Part shown: in pieces, positions 1 to 5,539 of the stretch | Layout of the letters: every line of letters starts with the position of its first letter | Numbering within the stretch: position 1 is the first letter of the stretch | Source: Aquificaceae bacterium UBA2488 | GTDB lineage: Bacteria > Aquificota > Aquificia > Aquificales > Aquificaceae | NCBI GenBank assembly: GCA_002341805.1 | Contig: DDOS01000082.1 | Span: forward strand, 1 to 5,539 | Length of the DNA: 5,539 nt | Direction: 5' to 3' | Translations under genes and position numbers: made by a program | The notes under the pieces: generated by a model | Databases searched by the model: none | The model's input: only the letters and a program-made list of their open reading frames with translations | Told to the model about the DNA's origin: nothing

Positions 1-1104
1 ATCACACCATCTTGGCTTGGCACAATAAGGCAGTAGCATAACTTTTGCTTTGTTTATATTTTCTATCACAGACCCACCTATACTGGCTATTATATTGTTT
101 AATTTATCTTTTGGCATACCCATAGCCTCACCCTCTAATTTCCTAATTGCAAACATAATAGCTTCTTTTATGTCTTCTTTTTTGATATCAATTCCATAAA
201 AAGTGTTTTCTTCCAAAAACTTATCTAATTCTTGGTTGATGGTCTTTATATCTTTACCTATAAGATGTGTTTCCAAGCTTTTAATAAAATTATCTGGGTA
301 TAGTATATAATCGCCTGTGATAAATATATCTTGCAGTATGCCATCTTTTTCTTTTATATAAACCCTAAAGGTGGCTCCTTTACATCTATAAAGTCCATAT
401 ATATATCCAGTTTTATCTTTTGTGTCTTTGAATATAAACTCTTTTTTGCCAAAGGGCGAATCTTTATATGATAGATTTAGTTTTTCAAGGGTTATATTTT
501 CATAAAAGCCATAAAAACTGTTTATAAGGGAGTTTATGAAGGCTTCTTTTGATATATCTTGTTTTAGGGCTTTTTGGATGGATTCTAATCTATCATCAGC
601 GCTTTTTATCCCTTGGGAAGTAAGTTTTTCAACAGGCATATGGATACTTTTTAGAGTTTTTTCTATGTTTAGTCTAATGGATATATAAGCTTGGAATATG
701 GATATATCATCTTCCATAAGTCCATGTATAATACCAAGTCTTTTTTGGCCTACTTTTATGGTAGGTCCATCTATATAAGCTTCTATATTAAGGTCTTTAA
801 AAGCATGTATTAGGCTTTTAAAAATATCGTTTATATTAAAATCCTTAAAACCTATATATTCTATGCCGACAGTGTATTCATCCACATAAACAGATTGACC
901 AGATAGTATATTTTTGGCAAGTGTTATATTTTCTTTTTCAAGGTAATCAATTCTAAACTCCTGAGATACATCCTGATGATAACCTGCTATGGCATACTCT
1001 TTATCAAAAGACAATATCCTTATGGTATTTGGGGAGTTTTTTAACATATATGTGATATATATATTATCAAAAGCGCTTTTTGGTGTATCTATTAAAATAT
1101 TCAT
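1..1104 (-). CDS. Divergent lipoate-protein ligase A-like protein with C-terminal DUF116-like domain (partial, 3' end off window)
   Basis: The frame is open from ATG at 1104-1102 to the left edge (368 codons, no stop). The start follows a GGAGG site 7 nt upstream. Residues about 1-190 resemble the LplA/biotin-ligase fold: the segment NILSGQSVYVDEY (65-77) aligns with the family's RRxxGGxxVxHD lipoyl-binding loop, and KVGQKRLG (117-124) aligns with the strand carrying the catalytic lysine, probably K121. Residues about 225-315 match the LplA C-terminal accessory domain; GILQDIFITGDY (255-266) is its typical ikevkitGDf strand. From about 320 a helical stretch leads into KVMLLPYCAKPRWCD (354-368), like the opening of DUF116, whose remaining cysteines would lie outside the window. 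LplA enzymes activate lipoate with ATP and transfer it to a lysine of lipoyl domains in the cytoplasm. The arginine pair and second glycine of the loop are missing, so activity or substrate is uncertain. It is divergent from the cyclase operon. The LplA-like call is fairly sure; the DUF116 fusion is moderately sure. Confidence 0.8.
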   Translation of the reverse strand, partial: MNILIDTPKSAFDNIYITYMLKNSPNTIRILSFDKEYAIAGYHQDVSQEFRIDYLEKENITLAKNILSGQSVYVDEYTVGIEYIGFKDFNINDIFKSLIHAFKDLNIEAYIDGPTIKVGQKRLGIIHGLMEDDISIFQAYISIRLNIEKTLKSIHMPVEKLTSQGIKSADDRLESIQKALKQDISKEAFINSLINSFYGFYENITLEKLNLSYKDSPFGKKEFIFKDTKDKTGYIYGLYRCKGATFRVYIKEKDGILQDIFITGDYILYPDNFIKSLETHLIGKDIKTINQELDKFLEENTFYGIDIKKEDIKEAIMFAIRKLEGEAMGMPKDKLNNIIASIGGSVIENINKAKVMLLPYCAKPRWCD

Positions 1105-1111
1105 CACTAAA

Positions 1112-1116
1112 CCTCC
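1112..1116 (-). promoter_or_regulatory. Shine-Dalgarno of the LplA-like gene
   Basis: Reading the minus strand, GGAGG lies 7 nt before the ATG at 1104-1102. It fixes the start of the leftward gene. An in-frame GTG sits directly before that ATG but is too close to the SD to be preferred. Confidence 0.85.
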
Positions 1117-1129
1117 AAATTTAGCTCTA

Positions 1130-1151
1130 ATAAATTCTTATATAAATTCTT
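1130..1151. repeat. Tandem direct repeat, two copies of ATAAATTCTT
   Basis: ATAAATTCTT occurs exactly at 1130-1139 and again at 1142-1151, a 12-bp period close to one helical turn. It lies between the two divergent genes, upstream of the rightward extended -10. A regulator binding side by side could use such a site, but the sequence is very AT-rich and the match may be chance. The repeat is seen directly; any operator role is a guess. Confidence 0.5.
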
Positions 1152-1182
1152 TTTAGTGCAATGAGATTTATAATATTTGGTG

Positions 1183-1191
1183 TGGTATAAT
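1183..1191 (+). promoter_or_regulatory. Extended -10 promoter element (TGGTATAAT) for the cyclase operon
   Basis: TG at 1183-1184, one base, then TATAAT at 1186-1191 is a perfect extended -10. No good -35 hexamer is found 16-18 bp upstream (1162-1169), which is usual when the TG extension is present. Transcription should begin about 7 nt after the hexamer, near the adenines at 1198-1199, only two or three bases before ATG 1201. This position argues against the upstream TTG start at 1177, which would lie before the promoter, and predicts a leaderless message. Confidence 0.7.
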
Positions 1192-1200
1192 AAATTTAAT

Positions 1201-2334
1201 ATGAAGAAAATTGTTAAAGGGGTTTTAGTAGATTTATTAATTGTATTACTTATAATAAACGCTGTTTACTCTTATTTTTTGAGTACCAAAATATATTCTA
1301 GAATTTTTGATATCACATCTGGTAGTTTTATAGAAGCCATTCGCAACTTAGATAAAGAGTCAAATGATTTATACAATGAAAATCAAACATCTGCAAAAGA
1401 TTTCTTAGATCTATATAAAAACTCACCTTTTATAAATGGGTTTATAAATCGTTCTTTAAATTTATTTTTGTCCAAAAACATAGTTCATATTTTTATGATA
1501 ACAAAGGAAAATAACCATTTTGTATATATTTATAATGCAAAAGAGCATGTGATGCCAGGATTTCCTTTTATGCCAGATAAAGATGAGCTTAAAAAAATTT
1601 TAAAAGCTTACAACGAAGATAAGATGCTTATTTATAACTATAATAAGATATTTAATATAGGATTTAGCTTGTATTACCCTATAGATATAAAACAACGATA
1701 TAGGGCTTTGGTGGTTTTAGATTATTCTAACAAGTTTACAGATTTTATAGATGAGAGTTTTTATATACAAAGGTATATATCTTTTAGTCTGCTTGTCTTG
1801 GCATTAGTTTTCTTGCTTTATGTAGGCTATATAAGGCTTAGAGAGAATAAGCATAAGCTCATACTTTATTTAGACCCATTAACTGGTGTTTTTAATAGAA
1901 GATATTTAAAGTTTGTCGAAACTATTCATAAAGATTATGTCATAGCCATGATCGATATAGATTTTTTCAAACAGATAAATGATACTTACGGGCATGCTGT
2001 TGGAGATATAGCTATTAAAACTGTAGCAAATATAATAAGACAATCTCTAAGAAATCAAGATATCATAATAAGATATGGAGGTGAGGAATTTTTAATGCTT
2101 ATAAGAGATCCTAATGATGATTTTATCTGCAATGCCATATTAGAAAGAATAAGAAAAAATATAGAAAAAGCATATATTTACTTCGATGATAAAAATATAA
2201 ATATTACTGTATCAATAGGAGCTTTAGTAGATGGTAAAGACCTATCCTTAGAAGAAAGGATAAAAATAGCCGATAAGTTTTTATATGAAGCAAAAAATAG
2301 TGGCAGGAATAAAATAGTATGCGGAAGAGTTTAA
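1201..2334 (+). CDS. Membrane-bound diguanylate cyclase with periplasmic sensor domain (GGDEF protein)
   Basis: Predicted to make c-di-GMP from two GTP at the inner membrane. Numbering from ATG 1201 (377 aa): transmembrane helix about 5-27; periplasmic domain about 28-192; second helix about 193-211; a short charged linker with no HAMP; then a complete GGDEF domain from DPLTGVFNRR (225-234). The active site is intact: metal aspartates in IDIDFF (251-256), FKQIND (256-261), and signature GGEEF (293-297). An inhibitory I-site RxxD, here RNQD (284-287), sits exactly five residues before the signature, so product feedback inhibition is expected. The periplasmic part ends in YYPIDIKQRY and ALVVLDYS, reminiscent of Cache/PAS-like sensor domains; the ligand is unknown. 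No Shine-Dalgarno precedes ATG 1201; a TTG at 1177 would add eight residues but lies upstream of the -10 element. First gene of a three-gene operon, overlapping the next by 16 bp. Confidence 0.93.
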   Translation: MKKIVKGVLVDLLIVLLIINAVYSYFLSTKIYSRIFDITSGSFIEAIRNLDKESNDLYNENQTSAKDFLDLYKNSPFINGFINRSLNLFLSKNIVHIFMITKENNHFVYIYNAKEHVMPGFPFMPDKDELKKILKAYNEDKMLIYNYNKIFNIGFSLYYPIDIKQRYRALVVLDYSNKFTDFIDESFYIQRYISFSLLVLALVFLLYVGYIRLRENKHKLILYLDPLTGVFNRRYLKFVETIHKDYVIAMIDIDFFKQINDTYGHAVGDIAIKTVANIIRQSLRNQDIIIRYGGEEFLMLIRDPNDDFICNAILERIRKNIEKAYIYFDDKNINITVSIGALVDGKDLSLEERIKIADKFLYEAKNSGRNKIVCGRV

Positions 2335-4226
2335 TGCTTTTAATGATAATAAGCTTAGCCTTTGGCTCTAATTTTAGTGAGCTTCTATCTTCTTATAATA
2401 AGAAAAGCGATCTATCATATAAAACTAGAAAAGAATCTTTGGGTCATTATATAATCTATACTAGGCAAGATATAAGACGTATGAATGCCACCACTCTTGG
2501 AGATTTGTTAAAATCTTTAAGATTTTTTACATTCGAGCCATCTCCTTATGGAAATTATGATTTAATACCCGCAGGATTTCCAAGCTCTACCTATCAGCAA
2601 ACGAGAATTTACATAAACGATCATCTGGTGGATTCTTCTTTTACACATGACCCATTACAGATGTATTGGAATTATCCACTTTTTGATGTAGACCATGTAG
2701 AAATATACTTTGGCCCTGCTGCTGCTTCCATAGGAAATGTCCCTGGTATTGTTATCATAAAAATCTATACTAAAAAGCCATCAAGAGAAAACGTATCTTT
2801 TATAAACATAGAAGCTAATTCAAGAGGAGGTTACGATGTAGGTTTTAACGGTGCCAAAAAGATAAACAAGGATTTGTCATACTCTTTGATGTTTGATATA
2901 AACTATAACGCTTTGCCTAAGATAGATATCTTAAATAACGAATACTCTTTAAACTCACTAAATAGATACGGATTTTTAAACCTAAACTATAAGCATAACC
3001 GTATAGATTTTTCATTTTTAGATAGAAGGCAAAATGTTTTTATGTCTGATTATTTGCATACCCCACAAAATGGATTTTTATCTTATCAAGATTATTATAT
3101 ATCATTTACAAGATATTTTGACAATAAAAGCCTAAAATTTCATCTTAGTTGGGATCATGAATATAGGATTGGAGAGCTATACTCTTCTAATTTTGGGCTT
3201 TTTATACCTAATGCTATAAATCAAGGGATAATACCCATATATCTAAATGAATCTCTTATAATGGATAGGTTTGGTGTTTTCTTGTCTAAGAAGTTTACAC
3301 TTGGTAAAAACCATTTTATAGTAGGTACCCAAGCAAAATTTCCTTTTATGAGTGTTCAAAGTTATAACTATGCAGGCTTTAATCCATATGGTTTGTATCA
3401 ACGCTATTCACCTTCTTTCCCTATTAAAAGCCTAAATAGAATCTTTTATACGGTATTTTTGCAGGACGAGTATAATCTTAAACAAAATTTAGTGTTAATA
3501 GCTGATGCAAAGTTTGATTATTATCATTTTAATGGAGTTGATAAAAACAACAAAGAAGCTAGTGAAAGGCTTGGTTTTTCTTGGTTTATAACCCATTATA
3601 TCCAATGGAAGAGTTTTTTATACAATACCTATTCACCACCTGACTTGTATGATAGTAGTTTGTCTATTAATGGTAGATTGGAGAGTGAACATTTTAGAGG
3701 AATATCTTCCGAAGTATCTTATTCTAAGGCTAACAATAAGCTATCTTTTTTATATGCATATATGATATTGAAAAATCCTATAGAGCTAAGTTTAAATCCA
3801 GTAGAGGCTTATAATGCTAACATGTTAATTGTTGATAATTTTTTTAATATAAGCACTAAGCACTATTTTACGCCAAACCATTCTATATCGATTGATTATT
3901 ATGTGGTTAAAGCCAATCGACCAAATTATAGTCCAAACCAAGGAGGGTTTATAAAATTGTTTGATAAAGTCAGGCATTTTTATATATACAATGAGCTTAT
4001 TTATAGAAATGGTTATGATGGGTTTGGTAATTATATTAAAAGCTCATATACATGGGATGGCTCTGTAAAATATAGATTTAAAAACGGATTTAGTGTTTAT
4101 CTAAAAGCATCTGATATTCTAAACAGTGCTCCTAAGGTGGCCGTGTTAGACCAAAGTGGTAATATAATAGGGCTTGTACCTGCTTATGCGCCTACGGTTT
4201 CTATAGGGATGGAAAAACTTTTCTGA
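2319..4226 (+). CDS. TonB-dependent receptor-like outer membrane protein
   Basis: 635 aa, a normal receptor length. A signal peptide is visible: basic MRK, hydrophobic core about 5-15, likely cleavage near AFG-S (16/17). A plug domain spans about 40-155: YIIYTRQDIRRM (44-55) and TLGDLLKSLRFF (59-70) match the plug start, TRIYINDHLVD (95-105) the middle strand, and FDVDHVEIYFGPAA (122-135) with GIVIIKIYTKKP (143-154) the end. The rest reads as alternating polar/aromatic beta-barrel strands, and the protein ends in Phe, the usual outer-membrane assembly signal. No clear TonB box is seen between the signal peptide and the plug, so active transport is not assured; it may serve as a sensor. The start at 2319 is chosen because it keeps the basic signal-peptide end; an in-frame ATG at 2334 (overlapping the upstream TAA) would remove it. 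A weak AGGA lies 10 nt upstream. The substrate cannot be told. Its placement between a cyclase and a periplasmic protein suggests signalling. Confidence 0.88.
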   Translation: MRKSLMLLMIISLAFGSNFSELLSSYNKKSDLSYKTRKESLGHYIIYTRQDIRRMNATTLGDLLKSLRFFTFEPSPYGNYDLIPAGFPSSTYQQTRIYINDHLVDSSFTHDPLQMYWNYPLFDVDHVEIYFGPAAASIGNVPGIVIIKIYTKKPSRENVSFINIEANSRGGYDVGFNGAKKINKDLSYSLMFDINYNALPKIDILNNEYSLNSLNRYGFLNLNYKHNRIDFSFLDRRQNVFMSDYLHTPQNGFLSYQDYYISFTRYFDNKSLKFHLSWDHEYRIGELYSSNFGLFIPNAINQGIIPIYLNESLIMDRFGVFLSKKFTLGKNHFIVGTQAKFPFMSVQSYNYAGFNPYGLYQRYSPSFPIKSLNRIFYTVFLQDEYNLKQNLVLIADAKFDYYHFNGVDKNNKEASERLGFSWFITHYIQWKSFLYNTYSPPDLYDSSLSINGRLESEHFRGISSEVSYSKANNKLSFLYAYMILKNPIELSLNPVEAYNANMLIVDNFFNISTKHYFTPNHSISIDYYVVKANRPNYSPNQGGFIKLFDKVRHFYIYNELIYRNGYDGFGNYIKSSYTWDGSVKYRFKNGFSVYLKASDILNSAPKVAVLDQSGNIIGLVPAYAPTVSIGMEKLF

Positions 4227-4639
4227 TGAGAAAGCTGTGCTTGTTTTTAATGCTTTTAATATGTATAAGCTTTGCAAATCCTATAGCTATAAAAGTGGAG
4301 ATTATGGAACAAGTGGCTATGGCTCTTACTGGAAAAAGATATCCCAAAGCTTGTTTTATAGGTATAAAATTACCATCTTCTTATTTTGACAACATAATAC
4401 CTTCTTCTTGTGAAGATGCGGATGTTGTTTTTACAAGTATAAATACATTAAGATATAGAAAGCCTTTAGTAGTTACAAATTATGATATTTTACTGCGCAA
4501 TCCATATGCAGTGGCTGGTATGTATTGGTTAGATGGTAGATACCAAGTGGTTTTTGTGAAAGAGAGACTTAGAGAGTTTAATATCCACTTACTAAAGGAG
4601 TTTAGATATTACGAGATTAGTCAATCTTCTTTGTATTAA
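4226..4639 (+). CDS. Small exported (periplasmic) protein of unknown function, possibly YfiR-like
   Basis: 137 aa with a clear signal peptide: MRK, hydrophobic core 4-16, probable cleavage at SFA-NP (17/18). There is no lipobox cysteine at the cleavage point and no second membrane segment, so it should be soluble in the periplasm. The mature part alternates helix and strand: helix about 22-35, strand ACFIGIKL (42-49), DADVVFTS (64-71), KPLVVTNYD (79-87), then GMYWLDGRYQVVF (98-110) and an amphipathic KERLREFNIHLLKEF (112-126). Two cysteines in the mature protein, C43 and C62, could form a disulfide. The order of elements recalls the YfiR/DUF4154 family, periplasmic inhibitors of diguanylate cyclases, but this is a fold-level analogy, not a motif match. 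Its ATG overlaps the receptor stop by one base (TGATG), so translation is probably coupled. The gene is real with high confidence; the function is not recognised. Confidence 0.82.
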   Translation: MRKLCLFLMLLICISFANPIAIKVEIMEQVAMALTGKRYPKACFIGIKLPSSYFDNIIPSSCEDADVVFTSINTLRYRKPLVVTNYDILLRNPYAVAGMYWLDGRYQVVFVKERLREFNIHLLKEFRYYEISQSSLY

Positions 4640-4685
4640 ATTTTATATAAGCACCCAAATTTCTGCGATTTAAATTATACTTATC
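4640..4685. other. Short AT-rich gap after the operon; no terminator seen
   Basis: Between the stop of the periplasmic-protein gene and the next -35 box I see no stem-loop followed by a T-run. Termination may be Rho-dependent, or some transcripts may read through into the downstream FBP gene on the same strand. Confidence 0.5.
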
Positions 4686-4714
4686 TTGTTATCTAAAATA
4701 AGTTAAAATATAAA
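4686..4714 (+). promoter_or_regulatory. Sigma70-type promoter of the FBP aldolase/phosphatase gene
   Basis: A -35 TTGTTA (4686-4691, 4 of 6 consensus bases) and a -10 TATAAA (4709-4714, 5 of 6) are separated by exactly 17 bp. The predicted start of transcription is near 4721, leaving a short leader of about 16 nt that is just enough for the GGAGG at 4726-4730. The downstream gene can therefore be expressed independently of the cyclase operon. Confidence 0.65.
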
Positions 4715-4725
4715 TATATCTTTTT

Positions 4726-4730
4726 GGAGG
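4726..4730 (+). promoter_or_regulatory. Shine-Dalgarno of the FBP aldolase/phosphatase gene
   Basis: GGAGG lies 6 nt before ATG 4737 and fixes the start. Its surroundings share a 12-base stretch, TTTGGAGGTTTA, with the leader of the divergent LplA-like gene, in contrast to the weak or absent sites of the operon genes. Confidence 0.9.
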
Positions 4731-4736
4731 TTTATT

Positions 4737-5539
4737 ATGAAGATTACACTCAGTGTAATAAAAGCAGATATAGGAGGATACGTAGGTCACTCCTGTACAC
4801 ATCCTGATGTGGTGATGACCACGGAAAATTATGCTAAGAAGTTTATAGGAAATTCTTTATTGGACCTAAAAGTTCTTACATGTGGAGATGACATAGCCCT
4901 CGTTATGACCCATCAAAAAGGTGTTGATAGCGAAGAGATACATAAGATTGCCTGGGATGCTTTTTTAGCAGGTACAGAAGTGGCTAAGAAGCTAAAGCTT
5001 TACGGTGCAGGTCAAGATTTGTTGACAGATGCTTTTAGCGGAAATATAAAAGGCCTCGGTCCTGGCGTGGCTGAGATGGAGTTTGAAGAAAGACCTTCAG
5101 AACCAGTTATTGTGTATTTTGCAGATAAAACTTCCCCAAGCGCTTGGAATTTGGCTTTGTATGAGATGTTTGCAAGTCCTATGAACAGTGCTGGGCTTAT
5201 TATAGATCCTAAGATGCACGATGGGTTTACATTTACGGTGTTAGATGTTTATACGGGAAAAGCCGTAAAACTTTCTACCCCTTCAGAATTGTATGACCTT
5301 TTGGCTCTTATAAGCTCTGCTTCTAAGTATGTGGTGAAAGAAGTGCATAGGAATATAGATGGTGAAATAGGAGCCGTAGCTTCTATTCAGAAACTCTCTT
5401 TGATAGCAGGCCAATATGTTGGTAAGGATGATCCTGTTATGATAGTGCGTACTCAAAGTGGATTTCCAGCGGTAGGTGAGGCTCTTGAGCCTTTTGCAAG
5501 ACCGTGGATCGTAGAAGGTTGGATGAGAGGTTGTCATAA
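4737..5539 (+). CDS. fbp: Fructose-1,6-bisphosphate aldolase/phosphatase, class V (partial, 3' end off window)
   Basis: Bifunctional cytoplasmic gluconeogenic enzyme: it condenses dihydroxyacetone phosphate with glyceraldehyde 3-phosphate and then removes the 1-phosphate, giving fructose 6-phosphate. The window holds 267 codons plus two bases with no stop; the family is about 370-400 aa, so about 70% is present. Family signatures are unmistakable: ITLSVIKADIGGYVGHS (3-19), CGDDIALVMTH (49-59), LYGAGQDLLTDAFSGN (88-103), GPGVAEMEFEERPSEP (108-123), IIDPKMHDGF (155-164), AGQYVGKDDPV (224-234) and GWMRG at the edge. Expected functional residues are present: metal ligands D11, H18, D51, D52, Q93, D130, D231 and D232; Schiff-base lysine K230; and Y227. 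The enzyme is typical of archaea and deep-branching bacteria and suits an autotroph making hexoses. It has its own promoter and strong ribosome site, and its base composition is richer in GC than the upstream operon, fitting a well-expressed core gene. Small oddities: Cys at 20 and at 266, where relatives often have other residues. Confidence 0.96.
   Translation, partial: MKITLSVIKADIGGYVGHSCTHPDVVMTTENYAKKFIGNSLLDLKVLTCGDDIALVMTHQKGVDSEEIHKIAWDAFLAGTEVAKKLKLYGAGQDLLTDAFSGNIKGLGPGVAEMEFEERPSEPVIVYFADKTSPSAWNLALYEMFASPMNSAGLIIDPKMHDGFTFTVLDVYTGKAVKLSTPSELYDLLALISSASKYVVKEVHRNIDGEIGAVASIQKLSLIAGQYVGKDDPVMIVRTQSGFPAVGEALEPFARPWIVEGWMRGCH

Larger units (their letters stand above)
1105..1200. other. 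Divergent intergenic region between the LplA-like gene and the cyclase operon
   Basis: These 96 bp separate two genes that face away from each other, so both promoters should be here. The plus-strand promoter is clear (extended -10 at 1183-1191). For the minus strand I found only weak candidates. A TTGCAC (minus strand, around 1162-1157) is followed by TATAAG, but only 13 nt later, which is too short for sigma70, so no leftward promoter is called. The region also holds a tandem 10-bp repeat. No hairpin or RNA gene is visible. Confidence 0.7.
1201..4639 (+). other. Three-gene operon: diguanylate cyclase, receptor, periplasmic protein
   Basis: The three genes share a strand, overlap by 16 bp (2319-2334) and 1 bp (4226), and have one visible promoter at 1183-1191 with no terminator between them. 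The products map to inner membrane, outer membrane and periplasm, which together span the envelope. Co-transcription is strongly supported by the overlaps; a shared signalling role is inferred. Confidence 0.85.

Noticed and set aside
300..1080. Runs of TATATA as possible repeats within the LplA-like gene
   Set aside because: They come from frequent ATA (Ile) and TAT (Tyr) codons in an AT-rich gene; they have no unit structure or regular spacing.
1117..1165. Leftward sigma70 promoter TTGCAC / TATAAG for the LplA-like gene
   Set aside because: The spacer is only 13 nt, and other hexamers in this AT-rich stretch are too poor to call.
1177..1200. TTG start giving the cyclase eight extra residues
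   Set aside because: It lies upstream of the TATAAT element that probably drives the gene and has no Shine-Dalgarno; ATG 1201 gives a normal membrane-anchor N-terminus.
4226..4639. Truncated periplasmic substrate-binding protein or pseudogene
   Set aside because: It has an intact signal peptide, coupled start, normal codon use and its own stop with no in-frame disruption, so it looks like a complete small gene.
4640..4685. Rho-independent terminator after the operon
   Set aside because: Only short AT pairings are possible, with no GC stem and no T-run following a stem.
5283..5537. 84-codon open frame on the minus strand
   Set aside because: It lies antisense within the clearly conserved FBP aldolase/phosphatase gene, has no ribosome site I can see, and its product resembles no family I know.

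Overview
This AT-rich window (visibly low GC, with heavy use of ATA for Ile and AGA for Arg) looks like a chromosomal segment from a thermophilic autotroph. The Aquificota (a Hydrogenobaculum- or Sulfurihydrogenibium-like relative) fit best, with Campylobacterota as the second choice. The strongest clue is an archaeal-type (class V) fructose-1,6-bisphosphate aldolase/phosphatase, which is typical of archaea and deep-branching bacteria. The genus is an inference. No mobile element, CRISPR array, tRNA or rRNA is visible.

Layout: (1) 1-1104, minus strand: the first 368 residues of a divergent lipoate-protein-ligase-like protein. It has an LplA-like catalytic domain, an LplA C-terminal accessory domain, and what looks like the start of a DUF116 cysteine-rich domain that runs off the window. 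(2) 1105-1200: a short divergent intergenic region with a tandem 10-bp repeat and a near-perfect extended -10 promoter element placed so close to the next ATG that its mRNA should be leaderless. (3) 1201-4639, plus strand: a tight three-gene operon with overlapping ends. It encodes a membrane diguanylate cyclase with a periplasmic sensor domain, a TonB-dependent-receptor-like outer membrane protein, and a 137-aa exported protein of unknown function. (4) 4640-4736: an intergenic region with a good sigma70-type promoter (17-bp spacer) and a strong Shine-Dalgarno. (5) 4737 to the right edge, plus strand: the first 267 codons of the class V FBP aldolase/phosphatase, cut off by the window end.

How the genes may work together: the three-gene operon is the most interesting part. 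One gene product belongs in the outer membrane, one in the periplasm, and one spans the inner membrane with a periplasmic sensor and a cytoplasmic GGDEF output. The arrangement suggests a trans-envelope signalling unit in which an outer-membrane ligand event is relayed by a small periplasmic protein to c-di-GMP synthesis. It is logically similar to Pseudomonas YfiBNR but built around a receptor barrel. The flanking genes (lipoate attachment; gluconeogenesis) have their own promoters or strand and appear functionally separate. Neither flanking gene has a stop codon inside the window, so a search for closed ORFs would miss both.
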